From NCBI GenBank assembly GCA_022702705.1, contig CM040430.1, positions 81,860,227 to 81,924,226 of the forward strand: DNA of 64,000 nt. The letters run 5' to 3'. The stretch is from Papilionanthe hookeriana x Papilionanthe teres (Eukaryota > Streptophyta > Magnoliopsida > Asparagales > Orchidaceae). The notes beneath the pieces are model-generated. The model ran no database searches and was not told the origin of the DNA. It saw only the letters and a program-made list of their open reading frames with translations. This document shows, piece by piece, positions 34,870-44,731 of this stretch (position 1 is its first letter; every line of letters begins with the position of its first letter). A program made the position numbers and the translations under genes.

Positions 34870-34968
34870 ATGGAGAATCATGGCAATGGGAGATTAGAAG
34901 ATAAGAAGTCGGTGCATAAGGATGCTGAAAACTACTTCAATGAATATCTTGCCTTAAGTTTGGAGCGA
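34870..34968 (+). pseudogene. Short extra ORF of F, 5' fragment
   Basis: 33 codons beginning MENHGNGRLEDKKS and running to YFNEYLALSLER. They align with the B short ORF start (MDRGNHGN, DKSPKDP, YFNGFIAVSLEK). Such similarity between diverged elements supports a real protein-coding gene. It is cut by the G LTR. Function unknown. Confidence 0.6.
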
Positions 34969-35149
34969 TGTTGACCTCAATTTTGTGAGGATCATTTTAA
35001 ACTCAATTTGAGATAGGAATTATACCAATAGTGATTTCCTAAATCTCACTAATAGTCATTAAACCCTAATGACTAGGGTAAAACCCCATAAATCCTTCTT
35101 TAACCAAAAATGATTAAATAAATAATGAAAAACCTTAATTTAATCAATT

Positions 35150-35890
35150 ATTGACCTAATAGGTCAACTTTTGACCAAAAAGTTAACTTTGATCAAAATA
35201 GTCAATTTCGACCCAATAGGTCAACTTTTGACCAAAAAGTCAACTTTGGTCAAAATGGTCAATTCTTGACCCAATGACCACTCCATTGACCCAAATAGTC
35301 AACTTTTGACCCAAAAAGTCAAAATTGACCAAAATCATCAACCCAATACCTAAAGACCACCACATTCACCTCATTGGTCACCTTTGACCTAAAAAGACAG
35401 ATTAGGTCAAAATGATCATACTATGACCCAAAGACTATTGCATTGACCTTATTGGTCATTCTTTTAGATAAATAATTAAAATTTGATCAAAATAATCCAT
35501 ACATGACACAAAGACAACCACCCTAAGCCCCATTGGTTAACTCTTGACGTAAAAGAGTAAAAATTGGTCAAAATGGTTAACCCATGCCCTTTTGACCACA
35601 AAATTAACTTCAAAGACAGATATTAACATGATCAACTTGACATTGATCGAAGTGATCAAAATATAATCCAAAAGTCACCACATTGACCTTTGTATTGACT
35701 TAAACCCTAAAATTGGTCAACATGACCAAATAAGCTCTCAATGACAAAACCCTTAGACTTTATGACTAATCAAACCATAACAAGGTTAGAAAAGTCAAAA
35801 TAGGTCACCCTTGGACCAAAGTGGGTTAACCTAAGTCATTTTGGGTCAACCTTGGTCAACCCTAGTTAACATGTGTCAAATTTGGTCAAA
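35150..35890. repeat. TTGAC/GTCAA array in the G LTR
   Basis: By hand count about 30 TTGAC cores on either strand, often as facing pairs such as GGTCAACTTTTGACC. Degenerate period of roughly 15-40 bp. TTGAC[CT] is the W-box bound by WRKY factors. Confidence 0.75.
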
Positions 35891-36655
35891 ATACCCAATT
35901 TTGGACCAAAAATGATAAAATTAATCAAATAATTAATCTCAAAATTATTTTGATTAATTTATTGGTTAATAATATAATTTCCAATATTTTTTATTAGTTA
36001 CATAATTAATTAAAAATGGAATTATAATTAAAAATCCATAAATAAATTTGGGCACATGACATCACACATGACACAATAAATGGTTTTTAAAATTCCAAAC
36101 CTCTTTATGACATCATGAGTGACCTAATATGGGTTAATCACAACCCATAAGACCCATTAAAAATAAACTCAACCCATGTCACATCATATTAACCATGGTT
36201 AAACCTCATCATGCTAAGAAAAATGAAGTGGCATTCTTCCCCCAATTTAAAGCATAACTCGCCCTCCTCCTTAAGGTGAGGTGGCTGGCCATCCTAGTGG
36301 CTTATCACACACCTCCAAGGCCACTCAATAGGAAAAGAACAAAGCTTAAACCCATCCCATATCATGGTTAAGTGCAATCATAGCCAAGCCATGCATGAAG
36401 TGAGTAAGAAGGCTAATGTGTCATCTTCTCTTAGAATTCACCAAGTGAACTTATGGTTTACCTAGGGGAGGTGAATTCAGTAAGGTTAAGCTTGCCTTAT
36501 CCACCTCCTTAAAGAGAAAATGAGGAGAAGGCAAGCCACTAACCCAAGGTTATTCAACCCATCTTATCCATAGCTCAAGATCTTATCCAAAGATCATTAT
36601 GAGCCTGATGCCAGCTCCCCAAGCAAGCCTAAGCTCACCTTAGTCATTTCCATGG

Positions 36656-36667
36656 ATATAAATAAGG
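36656..36667 (+). promoter_or_regulatory. TATA box of the G LTR
   Basis: ATATAAATAAGG in a GC-richer context about 1.69 kb into the LTR. Plausible core promoter of G. Confidence 0.5.
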
Positions 36668-38242
36668 CCAAACCCGAGAGCATCCAAGCGAGAGACCAAC
36701 ATAGGAGATCCTTTCCAACTACCCCATCCTTGGAGCTATGAACAATAAAGTTTCTCCCCATACCCTGAGCAATTGATCCCACCTGAAATCAGCTCATGAA
36801 ACCCACTGATTCCTTGCAATTTGGGTAACCCAGATGAGCCCAAAATCAGGAGAAAATCCAAGTGTGAATCCAAACTCTTCCAAACTTTAAATTGATTATT
36901 CCTACACCATCATAGAGATCTGATGCGATGCGACTTTATATATGCTTTAAAATACAAGAATTTAATACCACTTTTTAGAATATTTAATTCTTAGCAAATG
37001 GCTTCAAAAACTTGATGTGAAAGTTTTACTTTTATTAATTTATATTTAGATTTTATAATAATTATTGTAAAAGTCACAATTTTAAATGCAAGTATACGTA
37101 TCGTTCAAGTATTACATGGATCTACTGGAGCCCTGGTTATCGATTCCACAGGGATAGTAAATTTATAAAAAGTAAGAAATGTAAGAAATATTTTGGAATT
37201 TTCAAATTAAATGTAATTTATATATACTTTTCTCTTTATATATATATATATATCAAATTTAATTTACTAACAATTTTTACTAAAAGCAAGTAAGCAGTAA
37301 GCAGTAATAAAGTAAAGTAAGCAGTAATTAAAATTCAATGTAAGTATAAAAAATGACTTTCTCCTTTTCAACTAATCCAAGATTTATAGAATAATTATCT
37401 TTTGTAGGAATTTAGATTATGGTATTGTGCCAAATAGAAGCATTCATATTCTTTACCCTTTAGTCCAGGTGCAAAGAACATTGAATAATTTATAGATCGG
37501 CTCAGGATGTTTTATTAGTAGAATGGGTTAATCTAGGCTCACACTACTAGAAGGGTGGCTATGGTCAGCCCTACCAGTGACTCATTACCTTTCTATAAAC
37601 CTAATTATTAGACTTTAGTCTGTCACTCTAAAAACCAATTAATTTTACGCCCAATAAATAATATCATCCTATTTATTTGCACTTCACCTTAAATAATCCG
37701 CGTATAGCCTGCGATTACCTAAGGATTCATGTGATATCTACTAGTTAAGAATTTATCTCCGGATAGGTCTCAAAATTCTTCAACAGGTTTTAACAATTTA
37801 AATGGCTAATTTAAAAAGTAAACAAAGATCAGGTATTAATATTATCACAACGTTTTAAAATATTTTAAATTTAATTCTCCTACAAATTTTAATTAATTTA
37901 TAATCTTTTCATAGATGCAAGGAGAAAGATAACTAACTACTCAGAACACACTGAAATAACACAACAAAACATATTTATAAAACTTTAAACCAAAGTGCAA
38001 ATACTTATCTGAAGTGTTCCTTCAAGTGATCTGCCGAACTTCTGCCGACTCCAAAGCGATATGAAAGACTCCAACAACAACAACACACAATAAATACTCA
38101 AAATAAACTCACTAGATACAAAGTAAAGTGGCACCTTAAGTATGGAAGAGACTAAAAAAATCTAAACGAGGGAGAATATATGCTAAAATGGGTATGCGTA
38201 CTAATAGGGGGTTGGTGCGATGTTTTTACGTAGAATGGGCTC

Positions 38243-38252
38243 CTATTTATAG
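38243..38252 (-). promoter_or_regulatory. TATA box, B LTR, left arm
   Basis: CTATAAATAG followed by GAGCCCATTCTACGT in sense. The upstream flank GAAGAGGTG, TTAAG is shared with the A LTR. Confidence 0.7.
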
Positions 38253-38336
38253 AGCTCCGAATTTGACCGGGGGTTGCTTAAGGCACCTCTTCAAAATTCG
38301 TCCAAATTCAATGTATCTTCTATTAGGTAGCTGTCA

Positions 38337-38616
38337 CACCTAGGCGCCGGGATCCGGCGCCAGGTGCTCGGACTCCGTGACCAGGTCTTTCACACCTCTT
38401 CACTTTGGATCGCACCTCTTCGTGATCCAGACTATTTCATTGTGTCCAAATACATTGTATCACATGTCCTATATATTAGGAGTAACTTCCAGTCTTCTAG
38501 AAGCTCCAATAACCTCTTAACACCATCAAAATAACTGCCCAAAGTCATCAAAAAATCTTGACAGCGTCTGTATCGAACTGGCACTTAGGCGCCGGATTTT
38601 GGCGCCTAGGCGCCAG
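38337..38616. repeat. B-family palindromes in the LTR, left arm
   Basis: Two paired sites, 38337-38367 (CACCTAGGCGCC, GGGATCC, GGCGCCAGGTG) and 38579-38616 (TTAGGCGCC, GGATTTT, GGCGCCTAGGCGCC). Paired dyads around an A/G-ATCC centre, upstream of TATA. Confidence 0.85.
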
Positions 38617-38800
38617 GCCAATAATTTCAATATTTTGCTCCACAAGCTCCATTTTTGCTCCTTTTTCCTTCTTTTTCTTTCTTGGACTCTTTTTAATCAT
38701 CTACATCCAAAAACATGAAAATACCTTTCATTAAAGCATATTATCCTTAAGAATTGAATCATAAATAAGGCATAAAAATGGGTATTTTTTAGGTAGATCA

Positions 38801-40185
38801 AATTCTCCCAAAAACATTACTTGTCCTCAAGTAACCCTTTTGATTACATAAAATAGATAACATTCAGAATGTAAATAAAATATTTAAGATTTCTTATAAT
38901 TTTTGGTTTTATAGATGCTTTAGCAAATCATTAACCAAACTTCACTAATTAAGTTTAATTTTAAGAATTAAAGAACATTTAACTACCAAATTATAAGACT
39001 TCCAATTTTTCTTTTGTTTCAAGAATAATTATAGTTCATCATATGAAGGTCACATAGAATATTTACAAGAAAAAGATTTTTCATGAAATATTTTTCTAGT
39101 AAAAATATTTGTACATAGAAATTAAGTTAAAAATATAATCAGTTTTCTTACTATAAGATAATTGAGTGAAGCCGATTTTTGATTAGGCATTTCCTCGAAG
39201 CTTCTACTCACTTTCTTTTCTTTCTTTTTTTCTTTTTTTTTTGGATTGTTTTTCAATCCCCCCCCTTTTTTTAAGTGAGGATTACTATTTTTGGATAGCC
39301 TGTTAATGATTTTGAACTTCACTATCCTTAACTTATTTTCAAAAACTTATACATTCTTACTTAATAAATATGACATTTTTTTATTAATTTATTCAAAACT
39401 TATTTCAATCTTTTCTTTTTCAAGCAATAATCTTGATTCCTTAGTATTTCAAAAATACAATTCTCTTTACTATAAATAGAAAATTTTGATCTTATTATTC
39501 CTTAAGCTAATTAATTCTATTCTTAAAATCAATCAAAATTTTCGAGATTTTAGTTAAATTTACTAAATTATTTAAAAATTCAAAAACTTTAGGTAATCTT
39601 AAACAGATTTTTCATTCTTTATGTTACGTTAATATATTTTTAAAGAAAATATTAGTTCTTTAAGGACAAATAATATTTAAATTTGATAAATGTTTTCCCT
39701 TCCCCCAAACTTCGGCTTTAGTATAAATATGAATCATGAAATTTTCTAAAGCATGAGAGAAAGAAATAATCAGGAGTTAATCTAAGTACAATAATGATGT
39801 AGTAAGGAAAAACTAGCTTCTACTTCTACACATGCTTCAATATGAATATAACAGAAATGATTAAGCGTATATAGAAAAGTTTTGCAGAGTAGGAGTTACT
39901 TTCTAAAATAAATCTCTTCTTTTCTTTTTTTTATTTATTTATTTTTAAACATGCAAACATACTAACTATTCATGAACACTAAATAGTAGGCTGAAACAGA
40001 AATAAACTTTTATAAAATTCATTCACATTTCAGTTTTAAACATACATCAGATAATCTAAAAACATTTTTAACATAAAAATTTCACATAAACACTAACAAC
40101 TAACATCACACTAAACAACACAAGAAACAAGAAACATACTAAAAACAGAATCAACAATCTCCAGAGGTAAGTCAAGCTACTAATC
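38801..40185 (-). other. PPT and noncoding 3' region of B, left arm
   Basis: Polypurine tract GTTTTTGGGAGAATT directly before the LTR. The remaining 1.35 kb is AT-rich and noncoding, with the double hairpin CCTCACTT...GGATTG...CAATCC...AAGTGAG at 39207-39280, as in A. Confidence 0.7.
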
Positions 40186-41335
40186 ATTGTCTGTAGCTTC
40201 ATCATCGTCATCACCAAAAGAAAACTCCATATCCTTTGGATCAACATATGGTGAAAATCTGGGACAAGTAGGGAGCGAACATCGTGCTCACCCTTCAGAA
40301 ATCTCACTAAAGACTCAGAATACTCAGCATCATAATCTCTCTTTCTTTGTGTATACTCGAAAAGATGATCGATCTTCTTATCTATGGTATCTACTCTACA
40401 ATGAGTTAAGAATAACTCATTCTGCTGCTCTATAAATTGATCATGCATGGTTTCCCAAAAAGTAGATGGTGGCTCAGCAGAAGTAGATGGTCTAGAAGTA
40501 GAAGCTCTACCTGAAGTAGGTAATGAACCGAAGGTATGGTAGAACTCTTACCTCGAAGTCGATCATAAACACTGACGCTTTCTCTTCCTATAGGCTTTGT
40601 CGACTTGAGCTTTTCCTCGAAAGCTCGGCAACTACTCCGACACTTTGACATAGAGAATAGATCGGAGATGGAAAACCAAGTCCGATAGAAGTGCTAGAAC
40701 GAGCGGTAGCCTCTACGGAATCATAAATAATTCTCCCTACATAAATAGGCTTCTTCTCTTAAATGCAGTAGTTGAGCATAGCTCTATCTTTGGTAACCTC
40801 ACTCAGATGATTGGATGGAAGGAGACGAGCAGAAATAAAGTAGTGTCATGTCTTTGAAACACCATTAAGCTTAGAAGATGAAAAGTTTACCCTTTTTCCA
40901 TTCCGAATCTTTCAAGCTCCAGTACTATCAGTCGGGTACGCAATGATCATATCCAAATCTCCCTCAGATGGAGATAATCCAGAGTAATAACACTCTATGT
41001 TTGGCGGCAGGCCATAGAAAATATTGATGCGTTCAGGAGTGAATCCTACTCCAACTCCTCGAACAAAAATCTCGTATTCTTCAGCATCCACGAAATTGGC
41101 ATAAAACTCTCTAACAACTGGGATAACGACAACGACGGTGAAATAGCGATAATCGTTGCCGGTTGAGCTCAACGATAGTCTCCACAATTCTTCCTCCAGG
41201 ATTGTAAAAACTTCGCTCTGAGATAAACTTCCTAGTCGTAGCAAAATCATTGTATCGAAAGTGTACAGCAGCAGTGACGAACTTGCTATGATCAAAATTT
41301 TCTCATTCCTTTCCTCGCTTAGATTTGGGTGCCAT
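40186..41335 (-). pseudogene. Long extra gene of B, left arm (Transposase_32-like)
   Basis: Mirror of 59752-60901. Start MAPKSK at 41335; TGA at codon 11 in both arms. Visible: HFRYNDFATTRKFISE, VVVIPVVREFYANFVDAEEY, FVRGVGVGFTPERINIFYGL, LSPSEGDLDMIIAYPTDSTG, a TGA where the family has Trp (before HYF), then VGRIIYDSVEAT. C-terminal coiled coil HDQFIEQQNELFLTHCRVDT and acidic tail. A further shift near 41150 compared with the right arm. Role unknown. Confidence 0.8.
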
Positions 41336-41702
41336 CTAAACGTGAAAGAAAAATGCGAAATAAATTCAATGGATCTAGGAAAATAAACTAATTTAAGCTT
41401 TTCGAACTTGAAAGAGCTTAAAAATTCATGGATTTAACCTTAAAAATCAAAATTTTTCTCAAAATTTTGATTTTTCTCGATGAGAGCAAAATCCATGGTG
41501 AAAATAAAAAATAATGAGTTTAGAATGTAGATCTGACCTCGAGATGAAGAAATCAGGTGATTTCAAGCTCAAAAACTTGAAAATCCGGTTTTAAATGGGA
41601 TCTTTAGGTAATATTTTTTGCGAAAAATAGTGGAGAAGGAAGCTTAGCGTCAACAATGGCGTGGGGGGTTTAAAAAGATAAGTTTTTGGGTTCAGGCCGA
41701 AC

Positions 41703-41740
41703 CGGCGCCTAGGCGCCGAATTCTGGCACCTAGGCGCCAG
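41703..41740. repeat. B-family palindrome pair before the long extra gene, left arm
   Basis: GGCGCCTAGGCGCC, AATTCT spacer, GGCACCTAGGCGCC. About 370 bp before the ATG. Confidence 0.88.
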
Positions 41741-42137
41741 ACTCGCCTTTCCAAAAATTCGATTTAAATTAAATATTTTCCACCAAATCTTATCAAATTT
41801 GACTCCTAATTACTCTTATGAGAGTATTAATCCAATTTATATCCTCCAAATATTTTAACAATCAATTTAAAATGATAGTATAGATCCACAAAACATGAAT
41901 CTAATTCTTCGATTCCAATCCCTATTTTCCATTGCAAATTCAACAAATTTCGGTACAAGATGCGTATCGAGGTTCATAGTTTTATAAATAACACAAACAA
42001 CAACATATTTAAAGCAAACATTCAAATCTAATAACACACATTGAACAATTAAGCAAACACACAAATTCGATATTCGACACACTAACACAAGACTCGATCA
42101 CACCTAAAACACATATAGGATCTATTTAACACCGATC

Positions 42138-42495
42138 TTCGATTACCATCTCTTCCGCGATGAAGTTCGCTGGAACCGAAGGGATAGAGCACCAACGCCC
42201 TTGAAAATTCCAAAGCCGTGTTTTCATCGATCCACTTATTCTTCGCGTACATTTCTACTTGAGCGTCATGATAGGCTGCCATATGATCATATTGAAGTTT
42301 GGTTTGTCATTCCAAGTGTTCGTATTGGTGGTACATCTCATGGAGAAGATTACCAATACTTTGAAGTTCCCCTTCAATCTTATCCAATCGGCTAAACATT
42401 TTCTCCAAACTAACGGCAATAAAACCATTAAAATATAGGTGAGGATCTTTAGGAGATTTGTCTCTTACCTCATTTCCATGATTTCCTCTATCCAT
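42138..42495 (-). pseudogene. Short coiled-coil ORF of B, left arm
   Basis: Mirror of 58593-58949. MDRGNHGNEVRDKSPKDP start, then KMFSRLDKIEGELQSIGNLL heptads. Here TGG has become TGA after YEHLE (42307), a lesion absent from the right arm. Confidence 0.65.
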
Positions 42496-42581
42496 TGCCT
42501 CCAAATCCTTCTTTACTTCTCCAAAATGGATTGCTGCGAGTCGAAATTAATGTTTACTATGGGATTGGGGACGAAGAATGG

Positions 42582-42592
42582 GCTATAAATAA
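42582..42592 (-). promoter_or_regulatory. Candidate internal TATA box of B, left arm
   Basis: Sense TTTATTTATAG followed by CCCATTCTTCGTC, closely paralleling the LTR context CTATAAATAG, GAGCCCATTCTACGT. Located between the palindrome cluster and the short ORF. Confidence 0.5.
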
Positions 42593-42649
42593 AGAGATTT
42601 CGTGTGAAAAGCGAAGAATTTCAGTTTTTCCACGATGCATGACTCGTGA

Positions 42650-42742
42650 CGCTTAGGCGCCGGAATGCGGCGCCTGGCGGCGGATCTTCGATATGCGAGC
42701 CATTCGGCGCTTAGGCGCCAACTTTTGGCGCTAGGTGCGGGA
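42650..42742. repeat. B-family palindrome cluster before the short ORF, left arm
   Basis: Two pairs: CGCTTAGGCGCC/GGCGCCTGGCG and GGCGCTTAGGCGCC/GGCGCTAGGTGC. Mirror of 58350-58442. Confidence 0.85.
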
Positions 42743-43063
42743 ACCTCGATCGACTCCCATTCGCCTATCGTCGAATTTTGCAAGTTTCGGTCGTAAAAAT
42801 AAGTCTAATAAACGGGTATGATCGACACACAAACATAATTACAAAAAATTCAAATCACAAACAATCACAAACAAAGGTTAACTTGATCTCCTTTTTACTC
42901 GCATTTGTCATGGAGTGGTCCAAGTCAAATTCTATATACTTCAGAAAATGTTTAGCTTAAGCCGATACGGACTTGTTAGCCTTATATTTAGAGAATTCAT
43001 ATACGAATTTAGTCGAAGACCAAGGCATAACCTTACAACAATACTTTAACTCGCACTAATAAA

Positions 43064-43110
43064 TATGGGTTGCCTCCCCGAAAGCGCTTGGTTTAACGTC
43101 GTCGGCTTTG
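43064..43110 (-). other. Conserved post-integrase box of B, left arm
   Basis: GACGACGTTAAACCAAGCGC then GGGAGGCAACCCAT in sense, with small changes (CGGGGAGGC). Confidence 0.75.
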
Positions 43111-43125
43111 ACCTAATTAATTGAA

Positions 43126-44280
43126 TTAATCGGGTAGACTCGGCTCATAAGCCTCTTTATAATTTAATTTCATTCTCTCTATATAAGGCTTCGAGTCTTA
43201 ATCCGTTAACTTTAAATACTTTTCCAGTTTGGGATCTTTGATATCCACAGTTCCATAAGGGTATACTTTCTTAATTATAAATGGTCCCATCCATTTAGAT
43301 TTTAATTTTCCAGGAAAAAGTTTTAAACGAGCATTAAATAATAATACTTCTTGTCCAGGCTCGAATATTTTCCTTGAAATCATTTTGTCATGCAATTTCT
43401 TCATTCTTTCCTTATAAATTCTTGCATTTTCATAAGACTTATTTCTTATCTCTTCCATTTCATTCAGTTGTAATAATCGTTTTCCTCTGAAGTATTCAAA
43501 TTATAATTGAACTCCTTTATCGCCAATAAGCTTTATGTTCGAGTTCAACGAGTAAGTGATAATGTTTACCATAAATTAACTTATAAGGTGACATTCGATA
43601 GGTGTCTTATAAGTTGTTCTATAAGCCCGAAATGCGAAACAAGTCTATTGACTTGATCGAGTTCTTTTAGGATTAACGGTCTTTTCTAATATTCTTTTAA
43701 TTTCTCTGTTTGACACTTCAGTCATTCCACTTGCTTGAGGATGATAAGGAGTTGCAATTCTATGTTTAATTCTGAATTTTTCCAACAATGATTGAATTCT
43801 TAAATTTCTAAAATGACTTTCCCCATCTGTGATAATTATCACAGGCATTCTAAATCTTGTAAAAATCATCTTGTTTAAAAATTTCGAAACACTTTTGGAA
43901 TCACGATTAGGTAAAGCTACAGCTTCGATCCACTTTGAAATATAATAACATGTTAATAAAATATAAATTTTCCGAGATGATGGTACGAAAGGTCTCATAA
44001 AGTCTAAACCTCATACATCGAAAATTTTGATTTCTAATATAAATTTTAGAGGCATTTCATCTTTTACGGATATATTTCTCATTATTTGACATCGATCACA
44101 AGTTTTCACATAATGTCCAACATCTTTAAATAAAGTAGGCCAATAAAATCCGGAATTTAAAATTTTAAATGTTGTTTTATCAACTCCACGAGTGTCCTCT
44201 AAATTCGATTCGTGACATTTTTGAATAATTGCAAAAGTTTCTTCATAAGGTACACATCTTCGAATCACGAGAATCTCTTC
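43126..44280 (-). pseudogene. Integrase of B, left arm
   Basis: RRCVPYEETFAIIQKCHESN and TCDRCQIM form the zinc finger. The core has VIIITDGESHFRN and TEVSNREIKRILEK; the C-terminal domain has FEPGQEVLLFNARLKLFPGK. A deletion of a few bases after PKRTRS (near 43640) shifts the frame in both arms. An additional break near 43500 (GGKRLL region) is specific to this arm. Confidence 0.88.
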
Positions 44281-44459
44281 CTATTTTAAATAAATGCGGT
44301 TCTTCCCAAATATATGATTTACGATTATTCTTGAATTTCTTAATGTATTTACTTATTCATCCCGTAAGGTAAAATTTGCTGACTAAGTAGTTAACTATAT
44401 TTGCTTACCAAGGCATTTGTAATCCTTGAATGACATAAAATTGTTCATTCTGGAATTTC

Positions 44460-44731
44460 TCATTTATCTTTTCTTCATAAATCTTCTCATTATTATTTTT
44501 TATTCTTGATAAATGATCAGCAATTTGGTTGTCAGTTCCTTTTACATTCATAATTTCAAAATCGAATTCTTGCGAAAGTAAAACCCATCGATCGATCTTG
44601 GTTTAGCATCCTTTTTAGACATTAAATACTTAATAGCATAATGATCGGTATGCACGATACATTTTGTTCCAAGAAGATATGGTCTAAATTTATCGAAGGC
44701 ATATACTATTGCTAAAAGCTCTTTTTCGGTA
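44460..44731 (-). pseudogene. RNase H tail of B, left arm
   Basis: TEKELLAIVYAFDKF, VHTDHYAIKYLM, SKKDAKPR and DNQIADHLSRI. It starts abruptly at the D-family LTR (44732). Confidence 0.8.

Larger units (their letters stand above)
33518..34968 (+). mobile_element. Element F, Athila-like integrase tail and 3' genes
   Basis: Plus-strand fragment: integrase core, C-terminal domain, post-integrase box, a palindrome pair, a TATA box and the first 33 codons of the short extra ORF. It is cut there by the G LTR. It repeats the integrase already present in E, so F is a separate copy. Confidence 0.8.
34969..36920 (+). mobile_element. Element G, Ogre-like LTR (solo or truncated)
   Basis: Starts TGTTGACCTCAATTTTGTGA, the same outer terminus and hairpin as D, here in plus orientation, inserted into the F short ORF. 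It contains the TTGAC array (35150-35890) and a TATA box at 36656. The right edge is where the B LTR is taken to begin (TGATGCGATG at 36921); that edge is uncertain. Otherwise unlike the D LTR in sequence. Confidence 0.6.
36921..38800 (-). repeat. 3' LTR of B, left arm
   Basis: Right edge (38800) fixed by the polypurine tract and TGATCTACC. Left edge placed at TGATGCGATG, less certain. Contains a TATA box, two palindrome clusters, a (TA)n run near 37240 and near its inner end a decayed PBS-like AAATGGCTTCAAAAACTTGA. Confidence 0.75.
36921..44731 (-). mobile_element. Element B, left arm: 3' half of an Athila-like element
   Basis: Minus-strand: RNase H remnant, integrase, post-integrase box, palindrome cluster, short extra ORF, palindrome pair, long extra ORF, noncoding 3' region, PPT, LTR (36921-38800). 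Truncated at 44732 by the D-family LTR inserted in RNase H. Related to A and F but a distinct family with its own palindrome. Confidence 0.88.
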
